From assembly GCF_013204855.1 (NCBI RefSeq), contig NZ_JABMKZ010000056.1:1-42014 (forward strand): a DNA stretch of 42,014 nucleotides. Reading direction: 5' to 3'. Each line of letters begins with the position of its first letter. Within the stretch, counting starts at the first letter, position 1. A program made the translations under genes and the position numbers. Shown piece after piece: positions 7,442 through 15,851 of the stretch. This DNA comes from Paenibacillus alba. GTDB lineage: Bacteria; Bacillota; Bacilli; Paenibacillales; NBRC-103111. The notes below the pieces were generated by a model, which was given only the letters and a program-made list of their open reading frames with translations, had not been told where the DNA came from and did no database searches.

Positions 7442-8625
7442 TTCGATACCTCCAGTGGAATGTCCGTTGATAGCTCTTTTAATGCTTTTTCAGCCAAAAC
7501 GGCAAAATAGTTAGCACTAATCGGCAAAGCTCGTTCGTCCAAATCAAAAGCCGGATGGTGCCATTCTTGTGAACCCGAGGTGCCCATGAATACGAACACG
7601 CCAGGAATTTGCTTTTGATAAAATGCGAAATCCTCGCCCGCCGGGGAAGGCACAGGTGTAATAACATTCAAGCCCGCCTCCACGGCAGCCTCGGAAGCCA
7701 GTTGCGCTAATTCGCTGTCATTGAACACCGAGGGTGGTCCTTTGACCCAGCGTACAGTCGCTTTCGTCCCATAAGCAGCAGCTACACCATGCACGACCTG
7801 CTCAAAACGCGTGATAATGAGCGATCTTACACTCTCTTCAAAAGTACGCAGCGTACCATCGAGAATGGCTTTGTCCGGAATCACATTCCAAGCGGTACCG
7901 CTGTGGATACGCGTTACACTGATGACTGCGCTCTGAAGGGAGCTGATGTTGCGGCTAATAATGGACTGGAGTGCCGTTACGATATGCGCCCCTGTTACAA
8001 TGGGATCAATTCCTGCTTCAGGAACAGCGGCATGTGTGCCAAGTCCCTCGACTTCGATCACAAAACCGTCCGCAGCCGCCATTAATGGCCCTGATTTAAT
8101 CCCTATCGTTCCTACCGGAAGATCGGGTTTGTTGTGCATGCCATAAATCGCCCGCACCCCACCCAGCGCTCCGCTTTTGATAACCTGCTCTGCGCCTTGC
8201 GCCTTCTCCTCCGCAGGTTGAAAGACAAAACGAACCGTGCCCTGCAGCTCGCTTTCCCGTGATTTCAGCAAAATCGCTGCGCCGAGGACAGCCGCTGTGT
8301 GGAAATCATGTCCGCAGGCGTGCATTTTTCCTGCAACCTGCGAAGCATAAGGAAGTCCTGTCTCTTCTTGAATAGGCAGCGCATCTATATCTGCGCGAAT
8401 CGCAATGATCGGTCCAGCCTGCTTTCCGCCAACCTCGGCAATAACGCCCGTGCGGAGAGGGAAATCCGCAATGCGAATGCCAGCTTCCGTCAGCCAAGCG
8501 CGGATTGAAGCAGTCGTTTGGACTTCCTCGTGCGACAATTCAGGATTCTGATGCAAATGACGCCGAATCTCGATTAATTTCTGTTCAAAATCCGGCAACG
8601 TCCGTTCCGAAGCTGATATGCTCAT
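7438..8625 (-). CDS. M20-family amidohydrolase (N-acyl-amino-acid deacetylase)
   Basis: The 395-residue product carries the M20D metal-binding set: MHACGHDFHTA (Cys and His ligands), QPAEEKAQGA (Glu pair), GMHNKPDLPVG and the late HHPAFDLDE histidine. Such enzymes remove N-acyl groups from amino acids. Here the expected job is to deacetylate N-acetylcysteine released by the monooxygenase, as proposed for SndA/SndB of B. subtilis. ATG 8625 is preceded by AAGGAGG; the upstream extension to 8706 runs into the previous gene and lacks an SD. It ends by overlapping the DinB-fold gene (ATGA). Confidence 0.87.
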   Translation of the reverse strand: MSISASERTLPDFEQKLIEIRRHLHQNPELSHEEVQTTASIRAWLTEAGIRIADFPLRTGVIAEVGGKQAGPIIAIRADIDALPIQEETGLPYASQVAGKMHACGHDFHTAAVLGAAILLKSRESELQGTVRFVFQPAEEKAQGAEQVIKSGALGGVRAIYGMHNKPDLPVGTIGIKSGPLMAAADGFVIEVEGLGTHAAVPEAGIDPIVTGAHIVTALQSIISRNISSLQSAVISVTRIHSGTAWNVIPDKAILDGTLRTFEESVRSLIITRFEQVVHGVAAAYGTKATVRWVKGPPSVFNDSELAQLASEAAVEAGLNVITPVPSPAGEDFAFYQKQIPGVFVFMGTSGSQEWHHPAFDLDERALPISANYFAVLAEKALKELSTDIPLEVSK

Positions 8626-8644
8626 TAAAATGCCTCCTTGGAGC

Positions 8645-9655
8645 CTAGACCAGTGATTCCGAGAATGCCTCGTTAAGCAGCTCGAATGAACGCAGGCGTT
8701 TGGCAAAATCCTTTACGGATGTAGTGACAATAAATTCTTCAACACCATATTTGAGCTGGATCTCCAGCAGTTTCTGACGGACGGTTTCTTTCGTACCTTT
8801 GGTAATCTCCGCTTGTTTCTCTTCTACGGTAAACTTCGCTTGTGTCTGGCGACCATATTCCTCAGCTTGCTCCAGCGTGCCTACGGTTAAGGTTTTGCCA
8901 TTTTCCAAATGGATTTTGACATTCTTATACTCGCCCGCAAGCTCGATCGCTTCCTCTTCCGTATCTGCTACGATAAGGGACAGCGCCAGCAGCAGCCTTG
9001 GCTGTGTGCCTTTTGTCGTATTAAAATGCTCTCGATAAGCCTCGAACGCCGCTTCAGCTATGGCATGATCGCCATTAATGAATTGCGCGAATACATAGGG
9101 AAGACCGGCTTCCGCTGCGGATTGCGCACTTGCCACGCTGGCCCCGAGGATATAGATATCCACAGGTACTGTTGGAATTGGCGAAACGCGCAAGCCTTTC
9201 AGCGGATGGTCGTCATGCAGCTGATTATGCACGAATTGCTGCAGCTCGCTTACTTTGTCCGCCAGCGAAGCAGCTTCTGTTATCCCCTGCTGCAGCGCTT
9301 TGGTTGAGCGAGGCAGTCCGCCCGGTGCGCGGCCTACGCCAAGATCTACCCGCCCCGGTGCGAGAGAAGCCAAAACATTGAAATTCTCAGCTACCTTGTA
9401 GGGGCTGTAATGCTGCAGCATGATGCCGCCGGAGCCGATGCGAATGCGCTCTGTTTTGGCCAAAAGATGTGAGATCAATACTTCGGGCGATGAGCCCGCA
9501 ACTTGCTCTGAATCATGATGCTCGGATACCCAAAAACGGTGATAATCCAATTGTTCTGCCAACTGTACAAGCTCAATCGTATGTTTAAAAGCATCCGTTG
9601 CGTTTTCTCCCGGAAAAACAACACTTTGGTCCAAAATACTAAGCTTAATCCCCAT
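8645..9655 (-). CDS. ytmO: YtmO-like luciferase-family monooxygenase (MsnO8 type)
   Basis: The 336-residue product begins KLSILDQSVVFPGENA and has RFWVSEHHD, ISHLLAKTERIRIGSGGIMLQHYSPYK and LGVGRAPGG segments typical of the MsnO8 subgroup of bacterial-luciferase-like flavin monooxygenases. YtmO of B. subtilis is in the same operon as the tcy cystine transporter, and the gene order here is the same. ATG 9655 has GGAG nine bases upstream; ATG 9670 has none. The reaction is unknown; oxidation of a sulfur compound is likely from context. Confidence 0.8.
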   Translation of the reverse strand: MGIKLSILDQSVVFPGENATDAFKHTIELVQLAEQLDYHRFWVSEHHDSEQVAGSSPEVLISHLLAKTERIRIGSGGIMLQHYSPYKVAENFNVLASLAPGRVDLGVGRAPGGLPRSTKALQQGITEAASLADKVSELQQFVHNQLHDDHPLKGLRVSPIPTVPVDIYILGASVASAQSAAEAGLPYVFAQFINGDHAIAEAAFEAYREHFNTTKGTQPRLLLALSLIVADTEEEAIELAGEYKNVKIHLENGKTLTVGTLEQAEEYGRQTQAKFTVEEKQAEITKGTKETVRQKLLEIQLKYGVEEFIVTTSVKDFAKRLRSFELLNEAFSESLV

Positions 9656-9682
9656 GCTCGTTCGCTCCATTCTACTATGGTT

Positions 9683-10435
9683 TTATATGTTATAGCTCCA
9701 CTCGGGCGTAATTCGTTTCAAAAATTGTCTCGTGCGTTCTTCTTTGGCAGCGCCAAAAATCTCTTGCGGCTTGCCTTCCTCAACGATCACGCCTTCATCC
9801 ATAAACACCACGTGATTGGAAACTTCACGGGCGAAGCCCATCTCATGCGTGACGACGATCATCGTAATGCCTTCCTTGGCAATCTTCTGAATGACATCAA
9901 GCACCTCGCCAACCAGCTCAGGATCGAGCGCCGACGTCGGTTCATCGAATAAAATAACCTCAGGATTCAAAGCCAACGCACGCGCAATGCCCACCCGCTG
10001 CTGCTGTCCGCCGGACAGCTGACTTGGATATGCATCCAGCTTATTGCCTAGTCCAACCTTCTCCAGCACCTTCACGCTGGTTTCCCGTGCTTTGTCTTTG
10101 GGCTGCTTCTGTACGATAACAAGCCCTTCCATCACATTCTCAAGCACTGTTTTATGCTTAAAGAGATTGTAATGCTGAAAGACCATCGCTGTTTTTTGCC
10201 GAAGTGTATGAATCTCCTGCTTGCTGGGGCGCTTGCAATTCACCGTGAAATCCCCGATTGTCACTTCGCCGTTATTCGGCTTCTCCAAGTAATTCATGCA
10301 GCGCAGAAGGGTCGTTTTGCCCGAACCACTGGGGCCAAGAATACAGACGACCTCGCCCTTTTTCACAGTTAGGTTAATGCCTTTCAATACCTCGTTTTTT
10401 CCGAATGATTTGGTGATATTGGCCATTTGAATCAT
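9683..10435 (-). CDS. tcyN: Amino-acid (cystine-type) ABC transporter ATPase
   Basis: The 250-residue protein has Walker A GPSGSGKTT (about 32-40), a Q-loop, signature LSGGQQQRVGIARAL (about 140-154), Walker B VILFDEPTSALDPE and the switch His in VVTHEMGFA. It belongs to the polar amino-acid uptake (GlnQ/TcyN) class. It overlaps the upstream permease by four bases. With two permeases and one binding protein it makes a complete importer. Cystine or S-substituted cysteine is the likely cargo because the downstream genes match the ytm cluster. Confidence 0.85.
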   Translation of the reverse strand: MIQMANITKSFGKNEVLKGINLTVKKGEVVCILGPSGSGKTTLLRCMNYLEKPNNGEVTIGDFTVNCKRPSKQEIHTLRQKTAMVFQHYNLFKHKTVLENVMEGLVIVQKQPKDKARETSVKVLEKVGLGNKLDAYPSQLSGGQQQRVGIARALALNPEVILFDEPTSALDPELVGEVLDVIQKIAKEGITMIVVTHEMGFAREVSNHVVFMDEGVIVEEGKPQEIFGAAKEERTRQFLKRITPEWSYNI

Positions 10436-11142
10436 GATACGCCCCCCCGGTTATACAGATTGATTCGTTTCTCCAGCAAACCTGTCGCTCTTTCGATCAG
10501 GAACGTAACTCCCCAGAACAGGGCGGCAGCTGCGATATAAGCTTCGAAAAATTTCCAGTTTGTCGTTGCGACAATTTGCGCCTTGGCATTAATTTCGACC
10601 ACGGATACGGTAAAAGCCAGCGTAGAGCCATGCAGCATCCCGATCAACGTGTTGGAAAGGTTCGGCAAACTAACTGCCAGCGCTTGTGGCAGAATAACGC
10701 GCCGTAGTGCCTGCGACGTGGTCATCCCGATGGAGTAGGCGGCTTCCATTTGCCCCCGATTAATAGCCACGATCCCTGATCTCACAACCTCCGAGAGGTA
10801 AGCCCCTGCTGTGATGGAGAAGGATAGGAAGGCGAAGCCGATCATCGGAATCGAAACCGATCGGAAGCTCCAGCCCATCGCGATGGATATCGAATCCAGG
10901 ATCATCGGCAATCCGAAGTAAATCAGCAGCAGATGCATAAGCATCGGTGTGCCGCGAACAAAAGTCACATAAGCTGTTGCAATGTAATGAATAAAAGGCA
11001 CTCGATATAGTCGGATTAAAGCTACGGCTGTTCCGATCAAGAAACCAAAGAAGACGGAAACCACTGTAATAATCAATGTTGTAGGCAAGGCTGAAAGCAA
11101 TTGAACAAAGGCGGTCCATATGAATCCAGGATCGATTTTCAT
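10432..11142 (-). CDS. tcyM: Amino-acid ABC transporter permease 2
   Basis: The 236-residue protein has five or so membrane segments and the HisM/GlnP-type EAA loop (GQMEAAYSIGMTTSQALRRV, about 130-150). SD AAAGGAGG precedes ATG 11142, and the gene overlaps the first permease by four bases. It pairs with the next permease to form a heterodimeric channel. The tcyM name is by order and context only; the two permeases could be swapped. Confidence 0.8.
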   Translation of the reverse strand: MKIDPGFIWTAFVQLLSALPTTLIITVVSVFFGFLIGTAVALIRLYRVPFIHYIATAYVTFVRGTPMLMHLLLIYFGLPMILDSISIAMGWSFRSVSIPMIGFAFLSFSITAGAYLSEVVRSGIVAINRGQMEAAYSIGMTTSQALRRVILPQALAVSLPNLSNTLIGMLHGSTLAFTVSVVEINAKAQIVATTNWKFFEAYIAAAALFWGVTFLIERATGLLEKRINLYNRGGVS

Positions 11143-11915
11143 GCTTGAAAGCCTCCTTTATCCGGCTGAGAAGACCAGACGCCCTTGAACCATCGACGAG
11201 AAAGCGGCTGACGCTCCTCTTTGACCAGCGGCTGCTCGTGCTGGAGCAGTCGTTTCTCAATGTAGATAAACAGCTTCTCAAGTCCAAAGCAGATAATAAA
11301 ATAAATGATGGATAAGGACACGTAAGTTTCCAAAAAGTGTTGTGTAGCAGCCCCTAATGTCTGCGCTTTGCCCATTAGCTCCATAGCCCCAAGCGAGAAA
11401 GCCAGCGAAGTATCCTTCAAGTTAGCGATCAGCAGGTTCGTAAAGTTAGGAAGCGAAATAGCGAGCGCCTGCGGCATCACAATCCGGGTAAAAGCTTGGT
11501 AGCCTGTCATGCCGACGGAGTAAGCGCCCTCGACCTGGCCCTTGTCTACAGCCTTGACTGCTGCCCTGATCACTTCGGAGATATAGGCTCCTGAGTGAAG
11601 GGCGAACGTCAGGATGACGAATGTCAGCACCGGTGCTTTGGAGACATCCACGTGGATCGCTTTTAACATTTCGGGGAGCCCGTAATAGATTAGAAACAGC
11701 TGAATCAGAATGGGCGTCCCGCGGAAGAAGGATACGTAGATCTGGGATAACCGCTGAACAACAGGTATTTTATACAGCCGGGGCAATGCAATGAGAAATC
11801 CAAAGATAATCCCGAGCAGCATCGAGCAAGCCACAATGAATAAAGTGATGTTGATATAGGAGAGTAATTTGGGAAGAAACTCGAATACATAGGTGATCTC
11901 GAATTGGTTGGCCAT
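11139..11915 (-). CDS. tcyL: Amino-acid ABC transporter permease 1
   Basis: The 258-residue protein has HisM-type membrane segments and the EAA loop (GQVEGAYSVGMTGYQAFTRI, about 129-148). A polar C-terminal tail of about 40 residues is longer than in the partner permease. SD GAAGGGTGAG lies upstream. It follows the binding-protein gene by 40 bases and overlaps the second permease. Confidence 0.8.
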   Translation of the reverse strand: MANQFEITYVFEFLPKLLSYINITLFIVACSMLLGIIFGFLIALPRLYKIPVVQRLSQIYVSFFRGTPILIQLFLIYYGLPEMLKAIHVDVSKAPVLTFVILTFALHSGAYISEVIRAAVKAVDKGQVEGAYSVGMTGYQAFTRIVMPQALAISLPNFTNLLIANLKDTSLAFSLGAMELMGKAQTLGAATQHFLETYVSLSIIYFIICFGLEKLFIYIEKRLLQHEQPLVKEERQPLSRRWFKGVWSSQPDKGGFQA

Positions 11916-11955
11916 GACGGCGATCTCACCCTTCCTTTATACGTTGGATAATCGC

Positions 11956-12816
11956 TTATTTGGTATCTTCTTTTTTCGTAAAATCTCCGCCCAGCCATTG
12001 AACACTCAGCTTCGAAAGCGTGCCATCAGCCTTGATAGCCTTCAGTGCAGCATCGATTTTATCAGCCAGCTCTTGCCCGTCTTTATCATTTTTGCGGAAT
12101 AAGAAACGAACCTCGGCTTCTTCAATAATTGGACCAATTGCCTTAAGTTTACTTTGAGGATCAACTAGCGGAAGCAAGAAATCCGCGCCAAGCGCGCCAT
12201 CCGCACGTCCCGACGTCAGCTGACTCACTAAGTCGTTCGCTGCGCCGCTTTGATAAACAATTTTGATCGCATTATCATGCGCTTTATTGTAATTCTCCAG
12301 CAGCGTTGCTTCAGCACTCGTTGCCGTAGTTAAAGCCTTCTTCCCTTTCAAATCATCAATCGATTTAACCGTTGTGTTATCTTTGGCTACGATGACTTTG
12401 GTTTTCCAATAGGCATAAGGCTCATTATTGAAAAGATATTTCTGCTCTCTCTCCTTGTTTTTCTCAATTTCATGTGCGACGAAGTCGACTTTATTCGTTT
12501 CCAAGCTGAGCAGCAGGTTGGCGAAATCCATCGTTTTAAACTCAAATTCGTATTCCGGCAGACGTTTATCCAATTCTTTGACTAATTCAATATCGTAACC
12601 AGTGAGTTTACCGTCTTTATCCAGAAAGGCTACGTTAGGGAACTGTGTTCCTGTGCCTACGATGATTTTCTTCACTTTCACAGGCGCAGCCGTCGCTGCC
12701 GTGCTTGCAGCAGGTGCTTTCGGGGAAGCGTCCGCCGCCGTGCTTTTGGAACCGCAGCCCGCAACCACCAGAGCTAAAGTTAATGTGGATACTGCAAGTG
12801 TAGTAAATCGTTTCAT
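11956..12816 (-). CDS. Amino-acid ABC transporter substrate-binding lipoprotein
   Basis: The 286-residue protein starts with a lipoprotein signal (MKRFTTLAVSTLTLALVVAGC) with the lipidated Cys at residue 21, a Ser/Ala/Pro-rich linker to about residue 50, then a family 3 solute-binding domain (GYDIELVKELDKRL, FANLLLSLETNKVDFVAHEIEK). ATG 12816 is chosen because GGAGGGG lies at ideal spacing; ATG 12831 would put that SD inside the gene. It is the first gene after the LysR regulator. Family 3 proteins bind polar amino acids; the operon points to cystine or S-modified cysteine. Only one binding protein is present, while B. subtilis has two (TcyJ, TcyK). Confidence 0.87.
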   Translation of the reverse strand: MKRFTTLAVSTLTLALVVAGCGSKSTAADASPKAPAASTAATAAPVKVKKIIVGTGTQFPNVAFLDKDGKLTGYDIELVKELDKRLPEYEFEFKTMDFANLLLSLETNKVDFVAHEIEKNKEREQKYLFNNEPYAYWKTKVIVAKDNTTVKSIDDLKGKKALTTATSAEATLLENYNKAHDNAIKIVYQSGAANDLVSQLTSGRADGALGADFLLPLVDPQSKLKAIGPIIEEAEVRFLFRKNDKDGQELADKIDAALKAIKADGTLSKLSVQWLGGDFTKKEDTK

Positions 12817-12854
12817 GATGAACCCCTCCATATGATCTCTCTTTTATTTTAATG

Positions 12855-12890
12855 TTAATAATTCCTACCTGTTAAGTATGAATTAAAGCT
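12855..12890 (-). promoter_or_regulatory. Candidate sulfur-response operator upstream of the transporter operon
   Basis: On the minus strand the region reads TTAACAGGTAGGAATTATTAA, ending about 40 bases from the binding-protein start. The 11-mer GGAATTATTAA recurs upstream of the LysR gene at 13886-13896. The GGAATT core resembles the conserved half of the CymR box of Bacillus cysteine regulons as I recall it. It could equally be a site for the adjacent LysR regulator. Confidence 0.45.
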
Positions 12891-12957
12891 ATGCTTTTAA
12901 TTTATCATCAAGTTCACGAACTGGATAATAGAGTTTTTCTATATGCATATTCAAAAG

Positions 12958-13851
12958 TCAAATATGATCTCGAATGCTCTGGGCAATCCCCTTGCAGAGA
13001 TCCAATGCACTGTTGAAAAATATTGCGTTCTCCCCATTCAGAGCGATCATATTCGTCTGAAGGGAAATGCCTGCTGTCTGCGGAAATTCGATAGGAAACA
13101 GCTTATTTTCCCTTACTTCCTGCGCTACGCATAAACTGGGCAGAAACGCGATTCCTACGCCTTGAAGCACTAATTTCTTCGCCGTCTCCAAATTATCGGT
13201 CTGGAATTCAATGTTCGGCGGCCGGCTCATACTGGCAAATAATCGGTGAATTCGCATCCAGTCCAGTGAACCACACTCGAAAAAAACCAAAGGATATTCA
13301 CCTATATCATCGATGGAAACCGTCTTATCAATAAACGGATGATCTTTATAGACATATAGACGTATTGGGTCTTCATAGGCTTTGGCCGAAAGAAGATTGG
13401 GGTGGCTTATGTTGCGCACAAAGCCTAGATCCAGCTCGCGATTCAGCACTTTATTCACGATATCTTCGGAAACCGCCGTGCTGAGCTTGTAGTTGACATC
13501 CGGATATTTGTACTTCATTTTTGGAATAATCGTTGGAATGACATAGTTGGAAACAGAGACCGTACAGCCGACGCGCAGCTCATTGGGCAATGTTCTTTTC
13601 TGTTTTAGTTGAATTTTGCTCTTCTGAAAGGTTTGCAAAAGCTCCTGGGCATAGGGCAGAAACTTTTTCCCGTCATCCGTCAAGGAAATCTGCTTTCCTA
13701 TACGATCGAACATTCGGCAATCCAGCTCGCGTTCAAGTGATTGTATGCGCGCGGTAACTGATGGCTGCGATAAGAACAACACTTCTGCCGCCTTATTAAA
13801 GCTGCCATAGTGGATCACATAGATGAATGCTTCAATATTCTCGATGTTCAA
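12958..13851 (-). CDS. LysR-family regulator (YtlI-like position)
   Basis: The 297-residue protein has the LysR winged helix at the N-terminus (IEAFIYVIHYGSFNKAAEVL, FLSQPSVTARIQSLERELDC) and a co-inducer domain from about residue 90 (LRVGCTVSVSNYVIPTII). It lies upstream of, and on the same strand as, the transporter operon. In B. subtilis the LysR regulator YtlI activates the equivalent ytm operon but is divergent there. The likely effector is a sulfur metabolite such as O-acetylserine; this is inferred from the family. A 126-140 base gap with a promoter-like region separates it from the operon. Confidence 0.85.
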   Translation of the reverse strand: MNIENIEAFIYVIHYGSFNKAAEVLFLSQPSVTARIQSLERELDCRMFDRIGKQISLTDDGKKFLPYAQELLQTFQKSKIQLKQKRTLPNELRVGCTVSVSNYVIPTIIPKMKYKYPDVNYKLSTAVSEDIVNKVLNRELDLGFVRNISHPNLLSAKAYEDPIRLYVYKDHPFIDKTVSIDDIGEYPLVFFECGSLDWMRIHRLFASMSRPPNIEFQTDNLETAKKLVLQGVGIAFLPSLCVAQEVRENKLFPIEFPQTAGISLQTNMIALNGENAIFFNSALDLCKGIAQSIRDHI

Positions 13852-13885
13852 CGTTAGGCCCCCTTTTGTGAAGATTCATTTAATT

Positions 13886-13896
13886 TTAATAATTCC
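13886..13896 (-). promoter_or_regulatory. Second copy of the GGAATTATTAA motif
   Basis: The exact 11-mer found upstream of the transporter operon also lies 35 bases upstream of the LysR start. Two copies in front of two functionally linked genes suggest a shared operator. Confidence 0.45.
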
Positions 13897-13960
13897 GATA
13901 AACAAACTTGGTTTTAGGTTGTTATTACTATAGTTCATCTCCTAATAGCTGTCAATGATA

Positions 13961-14010
13961 AAAAAAAGCCGACCGACTTCCCCTCAAGTAGAGGATCCGC
14001 CAGCCGACTT
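13961..14010 (-). terminator. Terminator of the secreted-repeat-protein gene
   Basis: On the minus strand a long imperfect stem (AGTCGGCTGGCGG with GTCGGTCGGCT, several G-T pairs) ends in seven T residues, 20 bases after the stop of the gene at 14030. Confidence 0.75.
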
Positions 14011-14029
14011 TCGCTTTATTTTATAACAA

Positions 14030-15148
14030 TTAGTTCGTTGTTGTGGATGTCGTAGAGGATGCTGCAGACGGAGCATCTGCGTTTTTGCCGAATTTACCCT
14101 CTGGACGTTTATGATCAGTGCCTTTTTGCTCCACTTGCTTCTTGATGCTGTCTGTCATGCCATCTTTAATTTTACTGATCAAATCATCTTCACTGATCCC
14201 TTTAGCTGCTGCAATATCAGCAATAGATTTGCCCGCTTCCAGCTCTGTTCTCAGCTCATCCTGTGTAACACCGAGAATTGTCGTCAACAGTTCAGGGTTT
14301 CCGAATTGCCCGCCTGGGCCTCCGTGACCGCCGCCTCTTCCTTCTGGACCGCCCTCAGGACGAGTGCTTTCCACTTGTTTGGTGATGCGTTCGGATAGAC
14401 CGGACAACATTTTGTCAGCCTGATCTTGCGTCAGTTTGCCAGCCGTCACCTCAGCGTTGATGGAAGTCGTCTCTGCTGCTGCCAGCTTAGCTACATAGTC
14501 CGCTTCAGTAATCCCTTTCTCCACTGCAAAAGCTGCCAGAGTTTTACCGGATTTCACCGCATCCTGCACCACACTTTGTTCCACACCAAGGATCGTTGCT
14601 GTTTGCTCTACCAAATTGCTGCCGTGACCTTTGCCGCCGCGATCTCCGCCTGGGAACTGGCCTTGCCCCTTACCAGCGAAGCCGCCTCCGAAGCCCTTGC
14701 CTTCGATTTGCTTAGTCAATTGATCAGAAAGACCACTGATGATTTTATCTGCTTGCTCTTGGGTCAATTTACCTGCGGTTACCTCAGCTGTGATCGAAGC
14801 CGTTTCTGCTGCGACTAGCTTGGCTAGATAATCAGTTTGCGCCAGTCCCTTTTCCTCTGCAAAGGCAGCTAAGGTTTTGTCAGCTTTCAACGCTTCTTGA
14901 ACTGCACTTTCCTCAACCCCAAGGATCGTCGCCGTTTCTTTCACGACATTGTTTCCACGGAAGCCGCCGCGGTTCCCAAAATCTCCACGCCCTTTGCCTG
15001 GACCTGCTTTTTGCGTCGTCGCGCTCTTCGTCGTACCTGTTACCGTATCTGCAAATGCCTGATTATGTAGGGCGCCAACAAAACCAACTCCGAGTACAAA
15101 AGAAGCTACCAATGAACCTGTAAGAATTTTTCTGCCGATGTTTTTCAT
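14030..15148 (-). CDS. Secreted protein with three helical repeats and glycine-rich linkers
   Basis: The 372-residue protein has a signal peptide with likely cleavage after residue 33 (HNQAFA/DTV). It then has two ~80-residue repeats (about 70-152 and 180-262), each with the pattern ETATILGVEESAVQ, KTLAAFAEEKG, DYLAKLVAAE and AGKLTQEQADKI. A shorter third copy (about 285-345) contains TTILGVTQDELRTELEAGKS. Gly/Arg/Lys-rich linkers separate them, and the tail is Ser/Thr-rich. I do not recognise a named function. The repeats look like small all-helical domains acting outside the cell. Its promoter carries the same 11-bp CTGA array as the two-component genes at 16.4-18.6 kb, so it is a predicted regulon member and possible envelope-stress effector. 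Confidence 0.8.
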   Translation of the reverse strand: MKNIGRKILTGSLVASFVLGVGFVGALHNQAFADTVTGTTKSATTQKAGPGKGRGDFGNRGGFRGNNVVKETATILGVEESAVQEALKADKTLAAFAEEKGLAQTDYLAKLVAAETASITAEVTAGKLTQEQADKIISGLSDQLTKQIEGKGFGGGFAGKGQGQFPGGDRGGKGHGSNLVEQTATILGVEQSVVQDAVKSGKTLAAFAVEKGITEADYVAKLAAAETTSINAEVTAGKLTQDQADKMLSGLSERITKQVESTRPEGGPEGRGGGHGGPGGQFGNPELLTTILGVTQDELRTELEAGKSIADIAAAKGISEDDLISKIKDGMTDSIKKQVEQKGTDHKRPEGKFGKNADAPSAASSTTSTTTN

Positions 15149-15203
15149 AATTTGTTTCCACCTTTTCCTTTATTATTTTGTTTGTTTCTTCCTTACAAAA
15201 CCA

Positions 15204-15280
15204 AGTATAGCCCCCTTACCTGAAACCCATCTGAGTGTAAACTGAAGGTTCGTTGAGAAGTTTCTGAGGGTTGGCTGAAA
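15204..15280 (-). promoter_or_regulatory. Promoter with six CTGA direct repeats, 11-bp period
   Basis: CTGA/TTGA tetramers start at 15220, 15231, 15242, 15253, 15264 and 15275, exactly 11 bases apart, reading TTCAG on the coding strand. The nearest repeat is 10 bases from a -10 box TATACT (minus strand, 15204-15209). No good -35 hexamer is present because the last two repeats occupy that place. This is the layout of an activator site for an OmpR-type regulator bound on one face of the helix. Confidence 0.8.
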
Positions 15281-15300
15281 ATGGTAGGACTGTTGGGGCG

Positions 15301-15430
15301 TGGATGGATGAGGGGCGAAGGACGAAGGGCGAAGGGCGAAGGACGAAGGGCGAAGGGCGGAGGACGAAGGGCGAAGGACGAAGGACGAAGGACGATGGGC
15401 GGAGGACGATGGGCGGAGGACGAAGGGATC
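15301..15430. repeat. Purine-rich heptanucleotide tract
   Basis: About 17 consecutive 7-base units of the form GGRCGAA or GGGCGGA are present, all purine-heavy on the plus strand. The 7-base period creates open frames on the minus strand encoding RPSSFAL-type repeats, which I regard as by-products. Confidence 0.85.
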
Positions 15431-15614
15431 AAGACAAGGGCTAAGGGTGAGAGACATGGGGGAAGGATGATGGACGAACAGCGGAGTGGTGGGTCACGAC
15501 TGGACGATGGTGGGCGGACGGTGGCGAAATGTAGTGGATGGTCACGGTGAAATAGAAGCTGGTGAGCTCCGTGTGAGCAAATGTGAGAATAATCCGGCGT
15601 TAGCTAGGAGGAAG

Positions 15615-15800
15615 CGGAACTATGGTACGCTATTTTTAGGTAAAATGCTACTTTTCATGCTCAAAGGGAACTGTGATCCGCTAATTCCTTGTTTAGACCA
15701 CAATTTGGTGTGAAATGGAGCAAATAAGGGAACGACGTTCCCTTTGAGCTGCTTTTGAGGCTAATTCCTCGAAATAGCGGACCGTAGTTCCGTTTCGTTG
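15615..15800. repeat. Dispersed ~185-bp inverted-repeat element, copy 1
   Basis: Motif GGAACTATGGTACGCTATTT starts at 15619, a second direct copy (GGAACTGTGATCCGCTAATT) at about 15669, a self-palindromic GGGAACGACGTTCCC at about 15730, and an inverted copy (AAATAGCGGACCGTAGTTCC) at about 15775. The order plus, plus, minus, minus with ~50-base spacing matches the copies at 20.1 and 26.4 kb. No coding region is seen between 15431 and 16420. Confidence 0.8.
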
Positions 15801-15851
15801 TTTTTTTGGCACTTTTACGGCTCACTCCCATTCGGGGAGTGGCAATTTAGT

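Noticed and set aside
15173..15457. Minus-strand ORF encoding RPSSFAL repeats
   Set aside because: A by-product of the 7-base purine tract; it also overlaps the CTGA promoter.
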